The notes under the pieces are model-generated. The model was not told where the DNA came from and made no database searches. It was given only the letters and a program-made list of their open reading frames with translations. 6,896 bases of DNA from Chloroflexota bacterium. GTDB taxonomy: Bacteria; Chloroflexota; Dehalococcoidia; GIF9; UBA5629. The stretch spans positions 1 through 6,896 of the forward strand of contig JAPLHM010000202.1 in the NCBI GenBank assembly GCA_026389635.1, in the 5' to 3' direction. Positions 1 to 6,167 of the stretch are shown in pieces (the first letter of the stretch is position 1; each line of letters starts with the position of its first letter). The position numbers and the translations under genes were made by a program.

Positions 1-789
1 GGCGCGGTAAGGGACTTCGAGGGACACCTCTACGTGGGCACATCCTCGTGGATAGAGTGCATCACACCTTTCAAAAAGACGGATATGTTCCACAACATCG
101 CCACCCTGCCGACGGCCATAGCGGGCAAGTACCAGTGCATCAATGAGCAGGATATCGCAGGCGGATCCCTTTCTTACCTTTTAAAAAACATCATATATTA
201 TGAAAACAGGTTGCGCAAAGGCAGCCCACCCGAAGACTCCTACAGAAAAATGGACGAGATAGCATCATCAGTTCCTTCGGGCTCGGGCAGGCTGATTTTA
301 ACGCCATGGTTTAACGGAGAGAGGAGCCCGGTTGACAGCAAGACACTGCGCGGCGGGCTTTTCAACATTTCGCTGACCACCAACACGGACCACATAGTCA
401 GGGCCTTTTTCGAGGGTGTCGCTTACAATACCGCCTGGAACCTTAAATACGTTGAAAAATTCATTGGCAGGCGCATGCAGGATATCAGCATCATCGGCGG
501 CGGGGCGCAGTCCGATGTATGGTGCCAGATCTTCGCCGACGTGCTCGACCGCAATATCAAAAAGGTCATGCAGCCGATACACGCCAACGCGCGGGGCGCC
601 GCCTTCATCGCCTCCTGCGGACTGGGGCATAGCAGCTTTGATGACATTCCCCAGCTAATTAAATATGACCGGGTATTTCGCCCTGACCCTGCAAACAGGG
701 GGATTTACTCAGAGCTCATGGGTGAATTCCTGAATATCTATAAGAACAACAGGAAGATGTATGACAGGCTGAACAGGGACAGTACTTGA
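1..789 (+). CDS. FGGY-family carbohydrate kinase (xylulokinase-like), C-terminal half
   Basis: The frame is open from base 1 to the TGA at 787-789, giving 262 visible residues. FGGY kinases are usually about 500 residues, so the N-terminal sugar-binding domain lies outside the window, and the GTG at 34 is not a real start. The visible part is the actin-like C-terminal ATPase domain. It contains the block TPWFNGERSP near residues 100-109 and the family's second signature, IGGGAQSDVWCQIFADVLDR, at about residues 165-184. The N-A-R-G-A-A-F segment that follows is also typical. Enzymes of this family phosphorylate a sugar or polyol with ATP in the cytoplasm. The sequence resembles XylB-type kinases, but specificity is set largely by the missing half. 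A 150-bp gap with its own promoter candidate separates it from plsY, so the two are probably not one transcript unit. The family call is firm; the substrate is unknown. Confidence 0.88.
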   Translation, partial: GAVRDFEGHLYVGTSSWIECITPFKKTDMFHNIATLPTAIAGKYQCINEQDIAGGSLSYLLKNIIYYENRLRKGSPPEDSYRKMDEIASSVPSGSGRLILTPWFNGERSPVDSKTLRGGLFNISLTTNTDHIVRAFFEGVAYNTAWNLKYVEKFIGRRMQDISIIGGGAQSDVWCQIFADVLDRNIKKVMQPIHANARGAAFIASCGLGHSSFDDIPQLIKYDRVFRPDPANRGIYSELMGEFLNIYKNNRKMYDRLNRDST

Positions 790-824
790 GCACAGTACGA
801 TTTACACTTCAACTTTTCATGTTA

Positions 825-857
825 TTACCCTAAAGTGCATGTTACCCTAAAGTGCAT
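825..857. repeat. Two direct copies of a 16-bp sequence upstream of plsY
   Basis: The 16-bp sequence TTACCCTAAAGTGCAT occurs exactly at 825-840 and again at 842-857, a 17-bp period. The second copy ends on the first base of a candidate -35 element (857-862). Tandem copies at about one and a half helical turns beside a promoter could bind a regulator. A local duplication is equally possible. Confidence 0.8.
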
Positions 858-884
858 TGACTATGGGGGGAGTGGGGGTATAAA
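857..884 (+). promoter_or_regulatory. Candidate sigma70-type promoter for plsY-glycosyltransferase
   Basis: A -35-like TTGACT (857-862) and a -10-like TATAAA (879-884) are separated by 16 bp. The spacer is strikingly G-rich, with runs of six and five G. This would place transcription start near 891, about 50 bases ahead of the plsY ATG. A TATAAT also occurs at 897-902 but has no suitable -35 at the right distance. This is a match by eye only. Confidence 0.4.
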
Positions 885-939
885 CTGTCGTATAGATATA
901 ATATAAAATCGGCTCTTTGGGTATTATTGAATCCGGATT

Positions 940-1566
940 ATGATCGATACGGCGATAGTGGTCCTGTTGGCTGTAGCTGCCTTTTTCCTTGGGGCCTGCC
1001 CGTTTTCTCTGTGGATAGGCAGGGCAGGGCTACGCAAGGACATTAGGGACTTCGGGGACGGCAACCCGGGGGCGTCCAACGTATTCAGGGCCGGAGGCAG
1101 GGTGTGGGGTGTTATGGCTCTCATGGCTGACATACTTAAAGGGATGCCTTTCATTGTAACTGCTCAATACATACTGGGATATGCGCAGCCTGTCGGCTAT
1201 GTCATCGCTATCTGTGCGGTGCTCGGCCACGCCTACTCCCCCTTCCTGCGGTTTCACGGCGGCAAGGCGCTCGCTGTATTCGGCGGAACCCTACTGGCGT
1301 TGGGCAGGTGGGACATAATAATCTGTCTGGTCATACTGTTCTTTATCGGGTTTCTCTTTATCAATAACGACGCCTGGACGGTGATGTGTGGCATGGCGGG
1401 CACCCTGGTTTATTTGTCGCTAACCGGGACCGATACCTGGGAAATTGCGTTTATGGCCGGCGTCACAGTTATCCTGTTGTTCAAGCACATCCAGGGGTTA
1501 AAGCTGTCGATGGGTAAGCCGGGACGCCTGGTGAATTGGATCAGGTCGAGAAAGAAAGCGGCGTGA
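940..1566 (+). CDS. plsY: Acyl-phosphate:glycerol-3-phosphate acyltransferase PlsY
   Basis: PlsY is an integral membrane enzyme that transfers the acyl group of acyl-phosphate to position 1 of sn-glycerol 3-phosphate. This is the first acylation in phospholipid synthesis; PlsX normally supplies the acyl-phosphate. The 208-residue length is normal. The family's three loop motifs are visible: GDGNPGASNVFRAGG (residues 39-53), GHAYSPFLRFHGGKAL (96-111, with the conserved H and GGK) and FKHIQGLK (181-188). Hydrophobic segments alternate with these loops, starting with one at residues 3-25. The ATG at 940 is the first possible start because a TGA lies in frame at 928-930. No clear Shine-Dalgarno sequence precedes it. 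The glycosyltransferase begins 24 bp after the stop, so co-transcription is likely. Motif 1 has GDGN where many members have GSGN, a modest deviation. Confidence 0.93.
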   Translation: MIDTAIVVLLAVAAFFLGACPFSLWIGRAGLRKDIRDFGDGNPGASNVFRAGGRVWGVMALMADILKGMPFIVTAQYILGYAQPVGYVIAICAVLGHAYSPFLRFHGGKALAVFGGTLLALGRWDIIICLVILFFIGFLFINNDAWTVMCGMAGTLVYLSLTGTDTWEIAFMAGVTVILLFKHIQGLKLSMGKPGRLVNWIRSRKKAA

Positions 1567-1590
1567 CATAATGTGGTGGATTGATACAGA

Positions 1591-2451
1591 TTGATTTATC
1601 AACTATTTGTGCTGGCCGGTATAGCCGTTTTCTTCATTAACCTTATTTTGAACCTGGCCACCCTGAAAAGGCCGTCCAGGAGGGCCGGCCTGCCTGCGGA
1701 CCCGCCTCTCGTGTCTGTTCTGATCCCAGCAAGGAATGAAGAGGAAAATATCCAGAATTGCCTTGCATCGATCCTGCGCCAGGACTATCCTAATTTTGAA
1801 GCCATTGTACTCGATGATAACTCCTCTGACCGGACGGCGGAGATAGTCAGCAGAATCGCTGAAAAAGACGGCAGGGTACGGCTAATAAGGGGCAGACTGC
1901 TGCCCGATGGCTGGGCAGGGAAGTGCTTTGCCTGTCACCAGTTGTCGCAAAATGCGCATGGAAACTGGCTGCTTTTTGTCGACGCGGACACGGTCAGCCG
2001 GCCGCACATGATCAGGAGCACACTCTGGCTGGCGGTCTCAAATAACGCTGCAATGCTCTCGGGGTTCCCCCGGCAGCGGGTCTCAGGTATCACACAAAAA
2101 ATGGTCATTCCCATCCTTTTTTATTTTCTCGTCATGAGCTGGTTTCCACTATGGTTATTCCATTCCTGGAAGAGACCCGGACCCACCCTGGCCATCGGCC
2201 AATTCCTGCTGTTTAAACGTGAAGATTACCTTAGGATCGGGGGGCACGAGTTGGTTAAATCAAGGATCATGGAGGACGTCTGGTTCGGCATAGAGATGCA
2301 CAGGCACGGTGGCCGCCTGCTCTCAGTCGACCTGAGCGGGGCGCTGACCACCAAAATGTATTCCGCATGGGCCAGATGGCGGAAGGATGCATTAAGTGGT
2401 TTTACTCGGTGGCTGCCATTTCCCCGCTGGTTCTTGTCGGCTCGGCTCTAA
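1591..2451 (+). CDS. Family 2 glycosyltransferase, N-terminal catalytic part (frame-shifted gene)
   Basis: This is the catalytic part of a membrane glycosyltransferase resembling CrtQ/HpnB-type GT2 enzymes. A hydrophobic N-terminal anchor (about residues 5-24) precedes a GT-A domain. The domain shows VSVLIPARNEEENI (41-54), the nucleotide-binding LDDNSSD (74-80), LPDGWAGK (104-111), the metal-binding DADT (131-134) and the acidic pair in IMEDVW (226-231). The start is TTG at 1591: a TGA at 1582-1584 blocks earlier starts and GGTGGA at 1575-1580 can serve as ribosome site. Homology-like sequence stops after MYSAW (residues 256-260). The remaining 26 residues read as an out-of-frame tail (rich in W, R, F and P). 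The true continuation is in another frame, listed next; joined, the protein would be about 387 residues, normal for the family. The sugar donor and acceptor are unknown; the plsY neighbour suggests a lipid acceptor. Confidence 0.85.
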   Translation: MIYQLFVLAGIAVFFINLILNLATLKRPSRRAGLPADPPLVSVLIPARNEEENIQNCLASILRQDYPNFEAIVLDDNSSDRTAEIVSRIAEKDGRVRLIRGRLLPDGWAGKCFACHQLSQNAHGNWLLFVDADTVSRPHMIRSTLWLAVSNNAAMLSGFPRQRVSGITQKMVIPILFYFLVMSWFPLWLFHSWKRPGPTLAIGQFLLFKREDYLRIGGHELVKSRIMEDVWFGIEMHRHGGRLLSVDLSGALTTKMYSAWARWRKDALSGFTRWLPFPRWFLSARL

Positions 2452-2753
2452 CGGCCTATATATTTTTCCTGGCGCCCTTTTACTGGGCTCTTGCACGCCC
2501 GCTTAATGCACTTGTTTCAGAAGGCCTTGTGATGGATTGGGGCGTCATCGTACTTGTGCAGGTGGCGGTTATTTTGCTCATGAGAGTTATCACCGACATT
2601 TATTTCAGAGGATCTAAAATTTCCTTTTTCTTTCACCCTCTGGGTATGGCCTTCCTTATTCTCGCCGTGATTATCGGGGCCTCCCGCCTGGCTCTGGGCG
2701 CCGGTGTAGCGTGGAAGGACAGGGTTTACCAGAACATTTCAAATATCAGGTAG
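2367..2753 (+). CDS. Family 2 glycosyltransferase, C-terminal membrane part (frame-shifted gene)
   Basis: This frame continues the preceding glycosyltransferase and is probably not an independent gene: the ATG at 2367 has no ribosome site and sits inside the upstream reading frame. From GQMAEGCIKWFYS onward it supplies the amphipathic linker expected after the catalytic domain. Three hydrophobic segments follow (about residues 18-45, 57-74 and 85-110 of this frame). The C-terminal end, VAWKDRVY, matches the WKGR-Y type ending common in CrtQ-like GT2 proteins. These helices would anchor the enzyme in the cytoplasmic membrane. Adding one G to the GGG at 2369-2371 joins the two frames without a seam. 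Whether the break is a real mutation or a sequencing error cannot be decided here. The stop TAG (2751-2753) overlaps the end of the convergent TetR gene by 8 bp. Confidence 0.75.
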   Translation: MGQMAEGCIKWFYSVAAISPLVLVGSALTAYIFFLAPFYWALARPLNALVSEGLVMDWGVIVLVQVAVILLMRVITDIYFRGSKISFFFHPLGMAFLILAVIIGASRLALGAGVAWKDRVYQNISNIR

Positions 2754-3414
2754 AGCTGGCCGGCGGCAGCCCCACTTGCGGATCGCCACCCTTCAGAAAG
2801 GGACAGGTAAATGTTGCATTCCCGGCCTCTTTTGCCCGGCTTGCCTCGTATATAGCCTCGGCGAAACCGTCGGCCAAATCCGAGAGCCGGTAAGTGTCCT
2901 GGTTATACAACCAGTGAACAACTATGTGGCGCAACGCGCCGTGGTAAATATGGCCCAGCATGTGAAGGTTGATATCGCTGCGCAACTCCCCTTTGCGCCG
3001 GCCTTCCTCCATAATCCTTATAAAGAGGGCGCCGGACGCCCTGGCCGTTTTAAAGGCCTTTTCAAACTCGTACCAGTAACTGAGGTTTGTTTTAGCATAA
3101 AACAGGCGGGCTATGTGGACGTTGTCCTGGAAATAATTAAGGTAATAGTGAGTTATCCTGTAAATCTTATTCCTGGTATCGCTGAGACCGGTCAGGTGCA
3201 TCTCCAGCTCGCGGCTGGTCCTTTCAATGATGGTGCTGATTAACTGCACATAAAGGTCTTCCTTGTTCTTGAAGTGCTTGTAGATGTTGGAGGTGGTGAC
3301 ACCCGCCTTCTCCGCTATATACCGCATGGTGGCCTTCTCAAAATCTTCCCTGCTGAAGATATCAAGGGCCGCATGCATAATGTGCGCCTTGGTCGCTTTC
3401 CCATCATTTTTCAT
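2746..3414 (-). CDS. TetR/AcrR-family transcriptional regulator
   Basis: This is a DNA-binding repressor-type protein of 222 residues from the chosen start. The N-terminal helix-turn-helix domain is clear: AALDIFSREDFEKATMRYIA (15-34), AEKAGVTTSNIYKHFKNKEDL (34-54), with the recognition-helix pattern T-S-N-I-Y-K-H-F. The rest is a helical ligand-binding and dimerisation domain, rich in aromatic residues (for example ITHYYLNYFQD and LFYAKTNLSYWYEFEKAF), which suits a hydrophobic ligand. The ATG at 3414 is preferred over the TTG at 3435 because GGAAGGG lies 4 bases before it. The gene diverges from the acyl-CoA dehydrogenase pair, so it probably controls them and possibly itself, with an acyl-CoA as a plausible effector (inference). 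The last 25 or so residues, after KEAGN, look like a non-domain tail running into the end of the glycosyltransferase gene. Confidence 0.9.
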   Translation of the reverse strand: MKNDGKATKAHIMHAALDIFSREDFEKATMRYIAEKAGVTTSNIYKHFKNKEDLYVQLISTIIERTSRELEMHLTGLSDTRNKIYRITHYYLNYFQDNVHIARLFYAKTNLSYWYEFEKAFKTARASGALFIRIMEEGRRKGELRSDINLHMLGHIYHGALRHIVVHWLYNQDTYRLSDLADGFAEAIYEASRAKEAGNATFTCPFLKGGDPQVGLPPASST

Positions 3415-3418
3415 AATG

Positions 3419-3425
3419 CCCTTCC
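3419..3425 (-). promoter_or_regulatory. Ribosome binding site deciding the tetR-family start
   Basis: On the minus strand GGAAGGG stands 4 bases before the ATG at 3414. It lies inside the coding stretch of the alternative TTG start at 3435, which has no comparable site. This supports the shorter protein. Confidence 0.6.
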
Positions 3426-3469
3426 AACTTAACAAATCTAATAATAAATGCCAGGTTGCCCCCGGCGGT

Positions 3470-3499
3470 TTGACAGATTATTATTCCGTATGATATAAA
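3470..3499 (+). promoter_or_regulatory. Candidate promoter of the acyl-CoA dehydrogenase operon
   Basis: A perfect consensus -35 TTGACA (3470-3475) and TATAAA (3494-3499) are separated by 18 bp. The predicted start, near 3506, gives an untranslated leader of about 140 bases before the ATG at 3646. Position and direction fit the dehydrogenase pair. It lies 56 bases or more upstream of the divergent tetR-type start, so a bound regulator could affect both genes. Confidence 0.55.
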
Positions 3500-3567
3500 G
3501 TGAACGTTGTTCCGGCAGCTATAAATCCATTATAAAAGACAAACCAGTTTGTATAACACTGTTCACT
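3499..3567. promoter_or_regulatory. Candidate TetR operator region (inverted repeats)
   Basis: Three overlapping symmetry elements lie just downstream of the candidate promoter. The 7-bp arms AGTGAAC (3499-3505) and GTTCACT (3561-3567) are exact inverted copies. ACAAAC-CA-GTTTGT (3539-3552) is a compact 14-bp palindrome with 6-bp arms. GAAC-GTT-GTTC (3502-3512) is a shorter one at the predicted transcription start. TetR-type regulators usually bind palindromes of this size in the divergent spacer. Which element is used, if any, is not decidable from sequence. Confidence 0.4.
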
Positions 3568-3634
3568 CTTAATTAAGGTTATACCATTTTGTTCAGGGAC
3601 AGGTCAATTAACATATGAAATACTCTATTTGTGT

Positions 3635-3640
3635 AAGGAG
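3635..3640 (+). promoter_or_regulatory. Ribosome binding site of the first acyl-CoA dehydrogenase
   Basis: AAGGAG lies 5 bases before the ATG at 3646 and fixes that start. Confidence 0.75.
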
Positions 3641-3645
3641 CAGGT

Positions 3646-4851
3646 ATGGATTTTGAGTTCGGCCAAAAAGAGGAAAAACTGAGGGCAGACGTCAGGGCTT
3701 TTGCGCGGGCGGAGCTTTCGGGAAGGCACGTGGTTAGCGGCATGGAGGAGGAGAGCAGGGACGAGGATTGGGAATTTACCATGCAGATATCTAAGAAGCT
3801 CTCGCAAAACGGGTGGCTGACCATGGCCTGGCCCAAAGAGTACGGGGGACAGGACGCCTCTCACTTCGAACAGCATGTCTATGTCGACGAGGCCAGTTAC
3901 TGGGGTATACCGGGCACTACCATGGGGGTCAGCGGCATTGGGTGGGTGGGCCAGTCACTCATGCTTTTTGGCAGCGAGGAGCAGCGCAAGAAATACATTC
4001 CTTCCATCGCAGCCGGCGAGCCGGACGGCGTGTGGTGCACAGCCTATAGTGAACCCAATGCCGGCTCTGATTTCGCCAAGCTCCAGACAAAGGCCATAAA
4101 AAATGGCGATGAGTACATTCTGAACGGGCAAAAGATATGGACCAGTTGTGCCCACAGGGCCAGGTGGTGCTGGATAGCGGTCAGGACCGACCCGGGAGCC
4201 AGGAAAAAGCAGCACGGCATCAGCCTGCTGATACTTGATATGAAGAGCCCGGGCATTACCATCAGGCCCATCGTAAACTATGCCGGTGTGCATATTTTCA
4301 ATGAGTTGTTTTTCGACAACGTAAAGGTTCCGGCGGTCAACCTGGTGGGGACGGAGAACCGCGGCTGGTATCACCTCATGCAGTCCCTGGCCTTCGAGCG
4401 GCATAGCATAGCGCCGCAGTTCTGCGGCATTGCGAGGAGGACACTGGAATTTATCGTGAAACATACCCGTGAAATAAGGTATAATGGCGCAACACTGGCC
4501 CACGACCCGGTTGTCAGGCACAAGCTGGCTGAGCGGGCCCTGGAGATAGACACACTCAAGATGTTTGGCTATGAGATCACGTGGAAAATGAGCAAAGGGA
4601 TAATACCCATTTACGAGGCCGCCAGGAACAAGGCCTATTGCGATTTCGTCATGCAGCGCCTTGCCATCACCGGCACCGAGATGATCGGAGCCTATTCCCA
4701 GGTTGACATGTGGTCTAAATGGGCTAAGATCATGGGGAACATCACCCGCCTTTACATGATGTTCCCGGGCATTGCCATTGCGGGCGGTACCGACGAGGTG
4801 CAGAAAAACATAGTGGGACAGTTCAAATTGGGCTTGCCCAGGGCATACTAA
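3646..4851 (+). CDS. Acyl-CoA dehydrogenase, putative catalytic subunit of a heteromeric pair
   Basis: This FAD enzyme family introduces the alpha,beta double bond in acyl-CoA, passing electrons to an electron-transfer flavoprotein. The 401-residue length is normal. Visible parts are the N-terminal helical domain (1 to about 120) and the beta-domain flavin/substrate motif CTAYSEPNAGSD (131-142). NGQKIWTSCAHRA (about 160-172) follows, then the C-terminal helical domain ending GGTDEVQKNIVGQFKLGLPR (380-399). At the medium-chain enzyme's catalytic Glu position (the Y-E-G-T loop) this protein has A-G-G-T (379-382). However, E251 in AFERHSIA aligns with the helix-G catalytic Glu of isovaleryl-CoA and long-chain dehydrogenases, so the active site is probably intact. 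The sequence resembles FadE types from steroid and bulky-acyl catabolism. The second dehydrogenase follows after 17 bp, and a TetR regulator diverges upstream. The chain specificity is unknown. Confidence 0.93.
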   Translation: MDFEFGQKEEKLRADVRAFARAELSGRHVVSGMEEESRDEDWEFTMQISKKLSQNGWLTMAWPKEYGGQDASHFEQHVYVDEASYWGIPGTTMGVSGIGWVGQSLMLFGSEEQRKKYIPSIAAGEPDGVWCTAYSEPNAGSDFAKLQTKAIKNGDEYILNGQKIWTSCAHRARWCWIAVRTDPGARKKQHGISLLILDMKSPGITIRPIVNYAGVHIFNELFFDNVKVPAVNLVGTENRGWYHLMQSLAFERHSIAPQFCGIARRTLEFIVKHTREIRYNGATLAHDPVVRHKLAERALEIDTLKMFGYEITWKMSKGIIPIYEAARNKAYCDFVMQRLAITGTEMIGAYSQVDMWSKWAKIMGNITRLYMMFPGIAIAGGTDEVQKNIVGQFKLGLPRAY

Positions 4852-4856
4852 TAGTT

Positions 4857-4863
4857 AAGGGGA
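4857..4863 (+). promoter_or_regulatory. Ribosome binding site deciding the second dehydrogenase start
   Basis: AAGGGGA lies 5 bases before the ATG at 4869 but only 2 before the in-frame GTG at 4866. The spacing favours the ATG, so the protein starts MDFDF rather than MMDFDF. Confidence 0.65.
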
Positions 4864-4868
4864 TAGTG

Positions 4869-6002
4869 ATGGATTTTGATTTTAACGAGCAGCAAAACAT
4901 GTTGAAGACCATGGCCAGGGATTTCCTGGTCAAGGAATGTCCCAAAGTGCGGGTCAGGGAGCTGGAGGCTGAGCCGAAAGGCTACGACCCGGCCATGTGG
5001 GCCAGGATGGTTGAGCTGGGTTGGCTGGGTCTGATCTTCCCCGAGCAATACAATGGAACCGGCGCGGATTATCTCGATCTCGTAGTTCTGATGGAGGAGA
5101 TGGGCAGGAACGTAACACCCGGCCCCTTCTTTTCAACCGTCGCACTGTGCTCCATACCCATATTGAAATTCGGAACAGGCCCGCAGAAAGCCAGGTATCT
5201 CACGCCCATTGCAGACGGTAAAAGTATCTGGTCGCTTGCTCTCTCCGAGCGTTCCGGGCGGTTCGAAGCTGCGGACATCGCGGCATCTGCAGAATTCGAC
5301 GGGAAAAACTACGTCATAAACGGCGAAAAATGGTTTGTGCCTTTTGCCCACGTCGCGGACCACATGCTGGTGCTCTGCAGGACGGAAAAGGACAGGTCGG
5401 CTGAAGGCGGGTTGACCCTGTTCGCGCTAAAAACAGGCAGCCGTGGTGTGAAAATTGAGTTAATCCCCACGATCGCGGGCGATGGGCAGTGCAGGGTGCG
5501 ATTTAAGAATGTGAAGGCCGGCAGGTCGGATATTATAGGTAAAAAGGGTGATGGGTGGAAAGTCATCTCCTATATGGCTCAGCGGGCTACGGTGCTCAAG
5601 TGCGCCGAGGTTTCCGGCGCCTGCCAGGCGGTGCTTGAGATGACGCAGGCGTATGCCAAGGACAGGACACAGTTCGACAAGCCCATCGGGTCTTTCATGG
5701 CCATCCAGCACAAACTCGTCGATATGCTTACCGACGTTGAAGGCCTGCAGTACCTTGTTTACTACGCGGCCTGGATGCTGTCTACCGGCATGAAGGCCGA
5801 CATGAGCGTGGCCCAGGCCAAAGCCAAGGCCAACGACGTCTACCAGCGCACCTGCATCGAGGGCATCAAGATACACGGCGCCATCGGGTTTACCATGGAC
5901 CATGATATCGGCTGTTATTTCCGCCGTGTAAAGTCGTCCGAATTCACACTGGGAGATAGCGACCTTCACCTGGAGAAGATCGCTGCCGGCATAGGTCTTT
6001 AA
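4869..6002 (+). CDS. Acyl-CoA dehydrogenase, putative non-catalytic partner subunit
   Basis: This 377-residue acyl-CoA dehydrogenase fold protein is the partner of the gene 17 bp upstream. The N-terminal helices include MVELGWLGLIFPEQYNGTGA. The beta-domain motif is weakened: SLALSERSGRF (about residues 121-131) replaces the usual T-E-P-x-A-G-S-D block. The NGEKWFVPFAHVAD stretch follows. The C-terminal domain keeps RTQFDKPIGSFMAIQHKLVD (266-285), which contributes to flavin and dimer contacts in the family, and IHGAIGFTMDHDI. No catalytic Glu is seen: the helix-G position is Q238 (MAQRAT), and the loop near residues 360-365 reads T-L-G-D-S-D. In known alpha2beta2 enzymes such as ChsE4-ChsE5, one subunit type lacks the base in this way while helping to bind FAD. 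That role here is an inference. The ATG at 4869 is chosen by its ribosome site. Confidence 0.9.
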   Translation: MDFDFNEQQNMLKTMARDFLVKECPKVRVRELEAEPKGYDPAMWARMVELGWLGLIFPEQYNGTGADYLDLVVLMEEMGRNVTPGPFFSTVALCSIPILKFGTGPQKARYLTPIADGKSIWSLALSERSGRFEAADIAASAEFDGKNYVINGEKWFVPFAHVADHMLVLCRTEKDRSAEGGLTLFALKTGSRGVKIELIPTIAGDGQCRVRFKNVKAGRSDIIGKKGDGWKVISYMAQRATVLKCAEVSGACQAVLEMTQAYAKDRTQFDKPIGSFMAIQHKLVDMLTDVEGLQYLVYYAAWMLSTGMKADMSVAQAKAKANDVYQRTCIEGIKIHGAIGFTMDHDIGCYFRRVKSSEFTLGDSDLHLEKIAAGIGL

Positions 6003-6065
6003 GACGCCGGTTGCCTGGGATAATGGACTGCGCATCGAGGCAGGCCGGAGGGTAGGCCGGCGTCT
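6002..6065 (+). repeat. Inverted repeat after the dehydrogenase operon
   Basis: AGACGCCGG (6002-6010) and CCGGCGTCT (6057-6065) are exact 9-bp inverted copies around a 46-base interior. The interior contains a second pair, TGCCT (6012-6016) and AGGCA (6038-6042). In RNA this could fold into a GC-rich branched stem directly after the stop codon. No U run follows, so it is not a standard intrinsic terminator. It may protect the 3' end or attenuate read-through. Confidence 0.5.
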
Positions 6066-6078
6066 GGATATACTGGCA

Positions 6079-6107
6079 TTGTGATGATAAATGATATGGT
6101 GTAAAAT
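6079..6107 (+). promoter_or_regulatory. Weak candidate promoter for the HMG-CoA-synthase-like gene
   Basis: TTGTGA (6079-6084) and TAAAAT (6102-6107) are spaced by 17 bp, ahead of an AT-rich leader. The -35 match is poor. It would allow the downstream gene to be transcribed separately from the dehydrogenases. Confidence 0.28.
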
Positions 6108-6156
6108 CAGTCGCTGATGGGTTGGCAGACACTCTTAAAATAATTAATTCAAATTT

Positions 6157-6163
6157 AAGGAGG
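6157..6163 (+). promoter_or_regulatory. Strong ribosome binding site of the HMG-CoA-synthase-like gene
   Basis: AAGGAGG, a near-perfect anti-16S match, lies 4 bases before the ATG at 6168 in an AT-rich stretch. It fixes the start of the last gene. Confidence 0.8.
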
Positions 6164-6167
6164 AAAA

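Noticed and set aside
782..798. GTACT/AGTAC stem at the kinase stop codon as a terminator
   Set aside because: The 5-bp stem has a 7-base loop and no following U run, too weak to call a terminator.
2362..2380. Programmed ribosomal frameshift in the glycosyltransferase
   Set aside because: No X-XXY-YYZ slippery heptamer or obvious downstream stem is present at the break. A one-base loss from the GGG run explains it more simply.
2776..3243. Open frame of 155 codons on the plus strand opposite the TetR gene
   Set aside because: It is antisense to a clear TetR protein, has no recognisable family features and no ribosome site. It is a shadow of the real gene.
3414..3435. Longer TetR start at the TTG at 3435
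   Set aside because: It would place the clear GGAAGGG ribosome site inside the coding sequence. The ATG at 3414 is better supported.
3615..3656. A 13-codon leader ORF (ATG at 3615) overlapping the first dehydrogenase start
   Set aside because: Its ribosome site is weak and too far away, and the peptide shows no attenuation-type codon run. A chance ORF is most likely.
6134..6163. CTTAAA/TTTAAG hairpin that could cover the ribosome site of the last gene
   Set aside because: The 6-bp stem is almost all A-T, with a 14-base loop, and would be unstable. I do not claim a riboswitch or thermosensor.
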